Program-made: the position numbers and the translations under genes | Assembly (NCBI GenBank): GCA_036346395.1 | Contig: CM070615.1 | Location: 8,809,534-8,873,533, forward strand | Reading direction: 5' to 3' | Origin: Hsuehochloa calcarea | Lineage: Eukaryota; Streptophyta; Magnoliopsida; Poales; Poaceae | DNA: 64,000 bases | The notes under the pieces: generated by a model | Told to the model about the DNA's origin: nothing | Databases searched by the model: none | The model's input: only the letters and a program-made list of their open reading frames with translations | In this document: positions 44,203 to 54,266 of the stretch, in pieces | Position numbering within the stretch: the stretch's first letter is position 1 | Layout: each line of letters begins with the position of its first letter

Positions 44203-45935
44203 AGAAACGAATTGTATGTTGTTATTTCCCATTTCTGTATATTAGTGTTCTCTCATCCTTTTCCTAATTCTGTACATCTTCATTTTCATGGTCTCAATTA
44301 AAGCCTCAAGGACTTCAGATAACATCATGTTGAGTATCTAAAGTTCGCATGAATCCCTCTTTGGAGCTTCATGGATTGTTGACATTTCAAATGATAGAAC
44401 TGGCCTGAGTTTTCTCAATTCCAAATGTCAGATAGACTGGTGGTATCGTTATCGAGTTTTCTTGTTCTGGGTAGTTCTCTAGCCATTGCGGGTGTTCAAG
44501 ATCGGACTATACAGTCTTGGGCACTCTCCCTGCGACAATGCACACCCTTGAAGGAGTGGATAAAAGGACTATACCAAGAGCAGAGTCAGGTAGTATGCAA
44601 TTTATGGTTGTGCAAATTCAGATATCTTTGTACGCCCATTGTATGGTGACAAATAATAGATGCACGTTTTGGTCTAATCTTCGATATCTGTAGTGTAATC
44701 GAAACTATACCATAATTCTTGTAGTCTACATGTTTACTTGGTGCACCATAGTTGGGACATTGTTTTCCACAATTAGTTGCCATTCTGTGTACATCAAGCC
44801 TATCAGTCGTTTGTATTTCAGCAAATTTGAAGTGTGGGTGCATACAAGTTCCAGTGCCTTGGTTTCTTGGTCGTGGGATTTATGTCAGTTTGAATTCATG
44901 AGTACTGGGATGCTCAGGTTGTTGTCATGTTTATACAGTTTTTTTTTTAAATTAAAAAATATTCGAAGCGACGTCACTCTTTTCTGAAGGACAAATAGCT
45001 CCTTCGTGATGGCTGATGACATACTGCAATAACAGCTTTGGAAGGCCCACAGGCCATTTGGTCTTCCTACTGGCAAAATATCAAGAAATTTCACGTTGTC
45101 TCAATCAAATTAGTACACTTCCAGCTATTCTTTTTCTTTCTCTTTTCTCTTTAGAAAAAAAATGCCTCCTTTCTTTTACTTCTGCTGTTCGAGGTATTGT
45201 TCAAGGCAGGATCATACTGTTACTGTCACGTAAATTCTAAAATTTGGTACTCTGTCTGGTCAGGCAGCAGAAAGAAACATTTTGAACCATGCTTGTAAGC
45301 TAAATAAACTTTTTTATTTATTGGGATGCACGAGAAAGTAAAAAACAAATATATAGTTTGATTAGTTATCGATTGTTTGAATGAATAATGATCTGTGAAT
45401 CAAATATTTGAGTCAGTTTTACATAATCACTTTTCTTAACACGAGCTATTTCACGACAAGTAAATAAACGTCTCGAGATTTATTTATTTTTTTAAAAAAT
45501 GTCCACACGAAAACATTGGAATCGCCGAGCTCATTGCCTCTTTTTTGACGCCAAGCGCATTGTTTGTCGTACAGAGGGCTACGATTCACGGATACGTCAA
45601 CACCGGAGGTTATTGTTTTTCAAAAATACGGCGATACAGTTATATATATTTAAATAATAGTAATAATAGACACATATATTATTTTCATTTTTCTGCATAC
45701 TTATCAAACTGAAATAACATAAAGTGTAAACTAGAAATATGTATCTTTCAAAGATGACCCTCACCTCTTTATTTTTCTTGTAGTCAGTCCATCATATGTT
45801 TGATCGTTCATATTAATACCAAAAATTCATAATTTCATTAACCTGAGAAAAGAAATAGCATGATCAGCAAGACAACAGAGATAACATGTAGACTTAATTC
45901 TTGAATGATCAAAGCAATTGAGCAATAACAAACAA
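44203..45935 (+). other. CNOT11 3' flank, no further gene seen
   Basis: This presumably contains the 3' UTR. An AATAAA-like AAATAAAC occurs near 45301, but no polyadenylation site can be fixed. The short open frames at 44425-44649 and on the minus strand at 44586-44843 have no recognisable domain. Confidence 0.45.
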
Positions 45936-46140
45936 TCAACAAATAAATGATAAACAATAAATAGGTACTGTTTCCTTAGGACATATTTTGCATCCACTAT
46001 TAGTAATTTTCAACAAGTGTGTTTTGACTATAATGTAGCTACGAGTGACAACATAATTGCAATACTTGCATCTGCATTTCACATTTCCTCCCCACCGACC
46101 ACCCTTGTCTAGAATGTTAACATGATTCGACAATGGAGGT
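45936..46140 (-). pseudogene. hAT transposase BED zinc-finger remnant
   Basis: A 65-codon minus-strand frame reads GRWGGNVKCRCKYCNYVVTR, then VKTHLLKI and GCKICPKE. This Cys-x2-Cys..His..Cys pattern, with the VKxHLL and ICPK signatures, is the N-terminal BED finger of plant hAT transposases. The dimerisation and catalytic regions are absent. Flanking sequence at about 45570-45610 and 46480-46620 has GTGTCGAAG / GTGTCCGCGG-like motifs, perhaps old subterminal repeats. 46141-46776 otherwise shows nothing. Confidence 0.72.
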
Positions 46141-46776
46141 TTGAGCCTAGTGTTGGTGTTTTGCTCATCTCTAACACTTGAATCACCGGTTTTTATTTTT
46201 TTTTAGAAGGAAGAAGTACAATAAATCAAGAATGAAAATCAACAAGAAGAGTAGGAAGAACAAGAATCACCAGGCATAAAATAAGAAGAATCACCTCGCC
46301 GGTTCGCCGCTGCCTGCTGGTCTTCGCCTGTCACCGGTCGCCGAAGAGAGAGGGGGCATGATGATGGAGAGGGAGCATGAGGGGCGCGAGTAGTGTAGGG
46401 ATCGATCGAGCCATCCAAGGGGTAAGTGGCTAGTGTTATGACTTTTGAGATTGGCCGATTTGGGCTAGGCTGTGTCGCAAATATGTTGGATATGTGTCGA
46501 AGCCGTGTCGAAAATTAAAAATAGTTATTTTGCCTGTTTAATTGTTTGACATGCCGTTGATATGTGTCCGCGGTGCATCCATATCGTCAGCGGTGTATCC
46601 AGCAAAAACATTGAAGCACCTAGCATGACCGACTTAAGGAGCAATTGAGCCCTCACTTACCATTTCACTGCCGTAAAATCCCATAATTCTTCTATTCGAA
46701 AAACCATCGATGATCAATTTAATCGTATGCAATCAAGAAAATGGAGACAAATATTCATGAAAACACCAGCATTTTA

Positions 46777-46800
46777 AGAGAGAGAGAGAGAGAGAGAGAG
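46777..46800. repeat. (AG)12 microsatellite
   Basis: Twelve uninterrupted AG units lie ~170 bp beyond the 3' end of the DUF538 gene. Confidence 0.95.
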
Positions 46801-46969
46801 TTGTTTGAAAGATCAAAGCTGCAGTATCCCTGTATGAAAGAAGGGACCAAATGATATTGATGTACTCCATATTCCACAACAACAACAATAGCTAAGCAAC
46901 TGGCACTCAACAGATGTATGGCCAGCTAAATCATCAAAGCAACAAGCACCAACACAAACTCGTCAGTCA

Positions 46970-47440
46970 TCACGAGGCTGCCGCCGCCGCGGCGCGACTG
47001 TAGCCGCGGCAGTGCGGGCTGTCGACGAACACGTCGAGCGGGAAGGACGTGGAGACGGGCCCGATGTAGAAGCTGAGCCGGTCGCCGGCGCGGTCGACCT
47101 CGCCTACGGGGAGCCACAGGAAGAGCACCTTCACGTAGATGCCCTGCAGCGCCGTGAGCGATCCCGCAGCGGCCGCGCCGGCGATGTGGGCGTCGTACTT
47201 GACCAGCCACTTCCTCGCCAGCAGGAACTCGCACTCTCGCGGGAAGTACACCTCGAAGCGGCCGTCCGGCCGGAGCACGTACCCCTCCACCCCCTCCGGC
47301 AGGATGCCCCGCGGGAAGTCGTACCGCTCCAGCATCTCGTACGCCGTCGGCGTCGACGCGTTGCCGCCGGTCGCCTCTCCGGCCGACGCCACAACAGCGA
47401 CAACGGCGAGGAGGAGGAGGAGCGGGTGGTTGGCCGCCAT
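46970..47440 (-). CDS. DUF538 family protein, secreted
   Basis: A single uninterrupted 156-codon frame on the minus strand. Residues 1-22 form a signal peptide (Met, then a Leu/Val-rich core ending near SAGEA). The DUF538 domain follows at about residues 33-145: AYEMLERYDFPRGILPEGV, GRFEVYFPRECEF, KYDAHIAGA, LQGIYVKVLFLWLPVGEV and IGPVSTSFPLDVF are typical family blocks. Length fits this small plant-specific family (about 150-180 residues). Its molecular function is not established; some members are reported to respond to stress. The C-terminus ends in an Ala-rich tail. The GC content is high, as in many grass genes. No upstream ATG is in frame, and the start is followed directly by the signal peptide. 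Confidence 0.9.
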   Translation of the reverse strand: MAANHPLLLLLAVVAVVASAGEATGGNASTPTAYEMLERYDFPRGILPEGVEGYVLRPDGRFEVYFPRECEFLLARKWLVKYDAHIAGAAAAGSLTALQGIYVKVLFLWLPVGEVDRAGDRLSFYIGPVSTSFPLDVFVDSPHCRGYSRAAAAAAS

Positions 47441-47504
47441 GGAGGAGGAATTCTTGGTTTCTTTGGTTGATTGGGTCTCCTGGCTAGCTGGCTTGCTTAC
47501 TTGA

Positions 47505-49675
47505 TGGTTTTGTAGCTTATTGCTGGATGGATGTGCTTCATGTTTTTTATTCCTCTCTGAGAAACCAATTGATGTTTCAGTTGAGCTTAATTTGTAGACC
47601 TAGTAATTATCTCAAAGCAGTTGTTAAAGGATGCCTTCATTAGTAGAGGTTTACATGTTTGACTAATCATTGAAGAAGTTGTAGTTGTAGTTGTTGTATC
47701 CAATATTCCAATGTCTAGCTAGCTATCTTCATTTAGTTTGCAAATGCACGTCATCTTTCTTTTCTTTGATTGGATGATGCTTGTGAGCAATAGCCGAACA
47801 CGACTAATGATTGGGCAATATACAATACTAGCTTGGTGCTACTAACTGATTTGCTACCTATTACAACTAAAAGTTGTGCAATATTTTTCAGACGAATTTT
47901 TTTTTTGCAAATCATAAAAATATATATACTGCAATTTTTCTTGTTTTTATTAATTAATCTGGGTTTTGAGTGGGCCAGGGTCATTTGCGACATCGACATG
48001 TATTTTTCTCTAAGGAGAAAGAACCTTAGGAACAACGCCGCTGAAAGAAATCTATCTAGCTTAGATTCAATCGCTGGTAGCTAATCAGAAGGTGAGAAGG
48101 GTGAGGAGGAGACCTAACACGATGAAATAGATGTGGCAGAGAAGAGATATTCCAAGTACAAGCCATGGAAGATTCTCCCTTGCAATTAGATGCTGATATA
48201 GACTTTTTTCCCTGGGGCAAGGTTGAATTGATTGGTCAATAATTACCTGATAGGCCCAGATGAACAGTGCACCCGGCGCGGCACTACTGGATGACAGTGA
48301 AAATCTTTTTTTTTTTCTTCTCCTTTGTCCAACTCTTACAGGAGAATTGAGAGTGAGTGCCTTTATTATTTTTTCCTTGTCTACTTAGGAATTAGGATAT
48401 GAAGAGTTGACTAGCTAGTCTGATCGTGTGGTCGATCGTGCTTGGGCTTGGATGGGCCTGCGGCGGAGCTCCATATTAAGATGTGCTTGGACTAGGGTGA
48501 TCTCTATGTGATATCTATAGTCAAATTATTTTGTTTTTTTTTCTTATCTAGACAATGAAAATTTTATGCAATAACGACACAAAATTGTACACTATAATTC
48601 AAAGTAGTGTATTGGCAATCCTGTTTCATACCCGTTGGCCGTTGCAATGCACCCTCCAATTATAGTTCACATCAATTTTGGCATGGATTAGAAGAGAAAT
48701 ACTAAGGAGTAGCCTGGTGTCTACCAATAGTGCCATACATAATTGCTACCGAAAGGAACCTGCGAAAACGATCTCCCGGGGGTAAAAAGTCACTACAGGG
48801 AAAAAAAGCCGAAGAAGAAAAGAAAGAATAGACTTGGCTGTTCTGGCAAGCTTGGGCCTTTTGAGGCCCAGCGGAAACGCAACCAGCCTCGTCAAATATT
48901 TGGGCCGTGCTTCCCACATGTCCCACAAATTTCCTTCCCGTTCCCACTTTGTGAAAAATTAGCGACATTTTGCCCCCTGGAAAAAGAAAAATTGTTGACG
49001 CTTTCGCTAGATTTTGTGACGCTTTATGAACGAGCAAAGTAGGAGGTTCAATCCTGGATGACGAAGTAGTGGTCTATTTGTGGTCTGGCCTGTGTGAAAA
49101 GCTGCTTCTAGCTGAGCTATAGGCTGAATTGCTAGGATGAAGAGATTTGATATTTGGCTATCTGATTTTTTAGATATATTGACTGCAGCTTCCGAGATGA
49201 AAAATATCTGAAATGACCCAAGGACAATAATAGCATGTTTGATGCCGTTTAACGACAACTAACGACAATTGATAATTATTAATGACAACTTATAAACATT
49301 TCTTACAATAAATAATTATTATAATGAATTTCACGACAATAAACACAATTAATGTAATTTCCCCCCACAATCTTATGTGTATTCGGGTAACCAAGATGCA
49401 GTGTATACAAACACGATAAGATATTACTGATGATGAATCTTGAAATATCTAGTTTACTACTAGAAAAACCGTCAAATGTACAACACAAGCGCACCATCTG
49501 TAAACTCACTGTTCTACAAAAGTTTATTTTGCAAGTGTTGTAAGTATGAACGACAACAAGATTAATCCACCAGATCTAGAAATGTACAGGTTATGTACAT
49601 TTATCAAAGAGACACACAACCTAGAGTACACAATGCGTAGAAAAGGGTCGAGATCATCTCGAAGGGAATTTGGGA
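47505..49675. other. Intergenic region, no gene recognised
   Basis: AT-rich sequence with short open frames on both strands (47751-48035, 48702-49037, 48743-49042, 49007-49258), none with a recognisable domain. 49245-49345 has loosely repeated ACGACAA / AATTATTA motifs. The ~200 bp upstream of 47440 would hold the DUF538 promoter; no clear TATA box was assigned. Confidence 0.5.
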
Positions 49676-50539
49676 TCAAATGTAATCTGAAAGAACTGAT
49701 GCTGAAACCCTCTTCAAGGATGAGGACGCTTGGAGATGTCTGATTCGGTCTGACCAGCTGAAACGAATAGGCGGATTCCAATAGGAAGCCTGCACCTGTC
49801 CAAAGTTGACCTCTTTGATGCCACAATGAAAACTTAATCTTCCTTCAAGACCTGTTGGGAAAAGGATGTGTAAATATATGCCTGTGAAAATTCATGTAAA
49901 CTGCAGCTCAAGTTTTGTCTAGTCCATTCAAACTTACCCTCTCGGCAGTGATTTCAAGATCTAAGTTAGTGGTAGGAGAACCTATCGATTTCTTCAACTT
50001 AAGGAAGACGATAGGAGAAAGAACATGGCCAGAAATTTCTAGCCCTGTAGTATCTGACAGTTCTGCAGTGTAAAACGCATAGAAGGCATCAAAGTGGTGG
50101 CTAGGTACAGGCAGCTGGCAAGCACAAACAAGATCAATTGCCACATGCCATATTGTACTTCCACAGCACCTTTCTTAGAATACATATATAGTTTCACTAC
50201 TATAGTTCTAGAGCTAAAATTTGAAAACTACAGATGATGAAAAGAATAGTACAATAAACTGCTAGAACAATTTTCAATTTTTGCTAATCAGACATCCGTT
50301 AACAGTATTGCATTCACATGGACCCATCTATTTCTCCATTAACTGAGAGAAAAGAGCACAAAAGTGCAATCTGGTCAAACAAATAATTAAATGACAAGAG
50401 AATAATCTTTACCTTTATGCAGAAGAGCAACATTGCTTATAATGCTTGCAAGAACCGAAGGATTCTCCTCCAGGTAGTTGACAGCAGAAACCGCAGCACT
50501 GGCAAGATAGGGTAGCAGAGAAGCAGAGAAAAATGTTAC
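49676..50539 (-). pseudogene. LCB1: Serine palmitoyltransferase subunit 1 (LCB1) C-terminal fragment
   Basis: Three exon-like segments in gene order on the minus strand: 50413-50539 ([20 protein letters not shown], then NPSVLASI), 49938-50062 ([20 protein letters not shown], then [11 protein letters not shown]) and 49676-49851 ([20 protein letters not shown], then [13 protein letters not shown]). These match the C-terminal third of LCB1, which with LCB2 forms the enzyme that starts sphingolipid synthesis in the ER. GT and AG sites are still visible, so the copy arose from genomic DNA rather than a processed transcript. The last segment has an in-frame TAA after VLKED and a frameshift after SDISK, so it is a pseudogene. 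The upstream two-thirds of the gene are not present. Confidence 0.87.
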
Positions 50540-51368
50540 CTGAACTTAGAGCCTACAAAGATAATCCGAAGTTGAACTGAAGCATTACCTCATTCAAGAT
50601 GTTATGAAAGCTTCAGTTATTTCCATCTTAATTTTTTACTTGAACTATGCACAGTACACTGCTATTAGCCAAGCAATAATACTGAGCCACTGAATCTACT
50701 GACGAGAAAGTACAACTTCAATTTGGCAACAACCAAAAAATTACTCACAAATTGCTTCAGTTCGCATGTATGCTCTGTCCCTGAATTTCATCAGTCACTC
50801 GAAATGGTAAGCTCACAGACAGGGTCATCTGTTCTGTAGGCTAGGGGTTCTACACTACTCTCAAATTACCTAATATCCTTTACTGCTAAAGTAGACTATC
50901 AAGGTTTTGCTTCAACTAACAATAAAATGGCTGCTAAAGTAACCATTCCAATAATGTAATCTGACAGTTTGGCTAAGAATTTTCCTCGCAGCAATTCAAC
51001 ATAGCCACCACAGATCAAAGCAAAACATGCCGAAAGCGGAAGACAAATTACCTGCTCACGTCAGAGGAACAGGAGCTATTGGTCGGTGGAAGTAATTTGG
51101 GGGAGACGAAGGGGAAGACAAGTGCCGAAGAGGTGGCGGGCTGCTCGGTGGAGATGGTCGGAGGAGCGGGCGGGCGACCAGGCGCGGCGTGCAGGCTAGA
51201 TTCACTCGAGCGGAGGCGTTGTCGGGTGGGAGGAGGGCCGGGGAGGCGCAGTCGGGCGGGAGGGTGGCCGGGGGAGGCGTGGCTGTGCAGGAGGGCGACG
51301 GGACGGGCGGGAGGTGTGGGCGGGCGACCGGGCGTGGCGTGGAGCCCATATTCGCTCAGGCGCGGCCC
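50540..51368 (-). other. Upstream of the LCB1 fragment: intron-like sequence and a GC-rich block
   Basis: 50540-51047 is AT-rich without recognised exons. 51048-51368 is very GC-rich, with a Pro/Ala/Ser-rich minus-strand frame that ends at a possible donor (GTAATTTGTC, about 51045). Together with the LCB1 exons this could form a chimeric transcript, as in transposon-captured gene fragments. The GC-rich frame has no recognisable domain and runs into the LTR at 51369, so I do not call it a gene. Confidence 0.45.
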
Positions 51369-51912
51369 TGTCAGGATTCCATTCTGAATCGGTATTTGAA
51401 TGTGTGGTTGAGATAGAAGCGGAAAGGTTTTATGAAGATACAACGGTATATGGCCATACAGAGGGAGTTACTGTGCAACAACGATTTCATTTATTGGGGG
51501 GCACAAAGGCTAACTGACTCTGATCATCCGATCGTAATCTAACGGTGTACGACCATACGACGGGAGTTACCGCGCGACAACGACTTCACTTACTGGGGGC
51601 GCAAAGGCTAACTGACCTTGATTATCTGATCGCGATCTAACGGTGTACGACCATACTGTGGGAGTTACCGAGCGACAACGAGGGATATCTTTTAATTACT
51701 GTTACTCTTCAGCTGTTGTCTTTTATCGTCCTTTACCGAACTCAGGCTATAAAAGCCTTGTAAGGAGCAGATGCTCGGTATCTTCAGATTATTGCAAACC
51801 CTAGCCTCAATAGCATAGCTTCGTGTCTCTAGTTTCCATTTTTGTGCTGAAAGGAATCAGAAATGAAGTTTCTTGCCTTATGATTTTCTTATGTATCTTT
51901 ATGTTCTTGTCA
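51369..51912 (+). repeat. 5' LTR of the second gypsy element, with 98-99-bp tandem repeats
   Basis: It runs from TGTCAGGATTCC to TATGTTCTTGTCA. Tandem units begin at 51443, 51542 and 51640 with ACGGTRTAYGRCCATAC, at spacings of 99 and 98 bp; the third is partial. They lie just upstream of a TATA box, in the U3 region where enhancer repeats are common. The 5' boundary is inferred from the TG and from the position of the primer-binding site. Confidence 0.7.
51748..51755 (+). promoter_or_regulatory. LTR TATA box (TATAAAAG)
   Basis: GGCTATAAAAGCCTTGTAAG lies ~165 bp before the LTR end. The spacing suits a U3/R junction ~30 bp downstream. Confidence 0.75.
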
Positions 51913-52117
51913 ATGGTACCAGAGCTTTGATCTTGGCCTCAGTTTTGATTTGGATTCTATTTTGGTTAGGGTTTGGGAGTAGAGTTCTATCTCCCTGTAA
52001 AATTCCGAAGCCAAATAGATCTGAAAACCGAATATGTGGGAGAATCTCAGAGATCTGGAGGTCTGAATTGGTATACTGCTATCTTTGTAAAATTCCTCTC
52101 GAGATCTGAGAGATTCG

Positions 52118-53594
52118 GTGAGAATGGGTAAGCCAAACAAAACTACTGGAGTTGAGGAAGAAGAGAAGATGTATGCTACCACATCTGAAGTCGAAGATTT
52201 GAAAAGAAGCATTGAAGCTTTTAAGAAATCACAAGAAGATAGCAACTTACAGATGCAACTTCAGATGGACAAATTGATGGGAGCAATGGCTAATTTCATG
52301 AATAGCCCAGGCGAAAGGGAACCCTCGGACAAACAGTCCTGTTGCTAAGGTAATTTTGGAAATCCAGTAGTAAATGTAGTACCTACTGTCACATCATTAC
52401 ATCATAGTAGTTCAATAGTTTTCAAGGATGTGAGGAATAGTGGTGGAGAAGGTAGTACCCCTGCTGTAGTTGCTACTACGGACATGAATCAGAATTCGGT
52501 ACCATCAACTACTATTAGTTGAAAGCCCTATGCACTATTGGGACACTTTAGTAGCAATCCAGTTATCATTGGGGAGCAGCTTGGAAGACAAAAGGGGATT
52601 GATAGCCCGCCTGGACTAGCTCACTATATGTTGAATACTGAATTTCATCATAGTGGTCTTCAGTCCAACAATTTCACCCCAGGAGCCGCTCCATTCGGAC
52701 CTATGCAATGGGCAACTGCGGTTACTACCAAGCCACAAAGTTCACCATCTCTTGAGAATTACTTGGAGCCAGGAGGCCAAAGACCCTATATTGTCATAGG
52801 AGGCCATATACCCTATCTCGTTTCTGAAAACAATAGAGCCCAAGCAATACTGAAATCTCCCAAATCAAATTTTCCTGAGTTTGATGGGACTGATCCTGAT
52901 GGGTGGTTAGCTAAGGCTGAAAAGTATTTTGATGTGGTTAGAATGCCTTTGGAGCAAAGAACTGATTATGCAGTTGTGTATCTTAAGGATAAGGCTTACT
53001 ATTGGTGGAGAGGCACGGGATGCAATGCAGCTATACTTCCTTGGCATCAATTTTGCAGAATGGTGGGTGACAGATTTGCTGAATCTTCAATATATGATAA
53101 TATCATATTATTTCATTGGCTAAAACAAACTGGAAGTGTTAAGGTTTATGTGAAAACAATTTGAAGAAATCATGAGTTTGGTTAGAAGAGACAACCCCTT
53201 ATTACCTGATGAGTACTATGTCTGCAATTTTGTGGCTTGACTTCAGGAATATATGTAGAATCATTTGCAATGTCGCAGACTCAGAAATCTTATTGAAGTT
53301 TTTTGGATGGCTAGAAGGATTAAACAATCCAATCCACTAAGATGTAGGCAATATACTAGTTTCAGCTGGAATGATTACTTTAACAGCAAAGGGAGAGTAG
53401 ATACCAGCATCAATACTAAAGATACTAAAGCCAAAAGTATTGTCCAGAGTAATAGGACTGGAAAGGATTATGGGAAGTGTAGGAAATGGCCTGAACCATG
53501 GTTCCGAGGACATAAATGTAAGGTTAATGAAAAACAATTATTCATAGTAATACTAGGTGAACAGGAATCTGATGAAGAGGAAGAAGAAATATAG
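52118..53594 (+). pseudogene. gypsy gag of the second element (broken)
   Basis: The N-terminal part at 52118-52345 contains a coiled-coil-like Glu/Lys/Gln segment (TSEVEDLKRSIEAFKKSQED). The capsid part at 52538-53164 has FPEFDGTDPDGWLAKAEKYF and VVYLKDKAYYWWRG blocks of Retrotrans_gag. A frame change at about 53160 and a zinc-knuckle-like KDYGKCRKWPEPWFRGHKC follow by 53520. The stop at 52346 and later stops break the frame. Confidence 0.85.
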
Positions 53595-53681
53595 GATCAA
53601 GGAGAGCAAGGAGTCGATCAGTGTGAATTAGCCCCTCCAAGTCCTGAGCATCAGAAGAACAAAGCTGTACTCCATCTGTCA

Positions 53682-54149
53682 ATGCATGCAATACATGGGA
53701 CTAGCTCAGCCAGCAATACTTTCACTCTATCATTACATATGGGAGGAATGAAAGCTACTACATTGGTGGACAGTGGGAGCAGTGCTACCTTTATAAGTCC
53801 TCAGTTTGCAGAAAGAGCACAGTGTAAAATGGTCAATCATTTTGTTGTGAAGGTAATGGTAGCCAATGGAGGACTTTTATGGAGTGACACTTTGTGCAGA
53901 AATCGTAGCTATGATATACAAGGAGAACACTTTTCATCAGATATGAAGGTTTTGCCATTAAGAGGATATGACATCATTTTAGGAGCTGATTGGATATATA
54001 CCCACAGTCCAATTGGATTCAATCTTAAAACCCGAGAATTCTCCATTACCAAATATGGAGTGAAAATAGTTGTGTTTAAATATGATACCCAACCGGGGCC
54101 TAATTGTGTTATTGAACTCAGTCAACTGCAGAATCTATTGAGGAAGTGA
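53682..54149 (+). pseudogene. gypsy protease (retropepsin) of the second element
   Basis: A 155-codon open stretch carries TTLVDSGSSATFIS, an intact aspartic protease Asp-Ser-Gly site (near residue 30). It also has GYDIILGADWIYTHSPI, the ILGxDW block of gypsy proteases. A stop at 54147 separates it from RT. The linker toward RT continues to 54266 (STINIPEEICQVPDGIQELL), where the copia element inserted, and resumes at 56502. Confidence 0.88.
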
Positions 54150-54266
54150 GTTGTGGGTGTTGTAGTGTATGCAAAGAGCACTATCAATATTCCAGAAGAA
54201 ATATGCCAAGTGCCAGATGGAATACAAGAATTGTTGAACAGATATCAAGACATCTTTGAAGAACCT

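Noticed and set aside
47012..47504. Plus-strand and alternate minus-strand frames (47012-47470, 47139-47504, 46926-47234) over the DUF538 gene
   Set aside because: They are shadows in GC-rich DNA; only the frame 46970-47440 has a signal peptide and family motifs.
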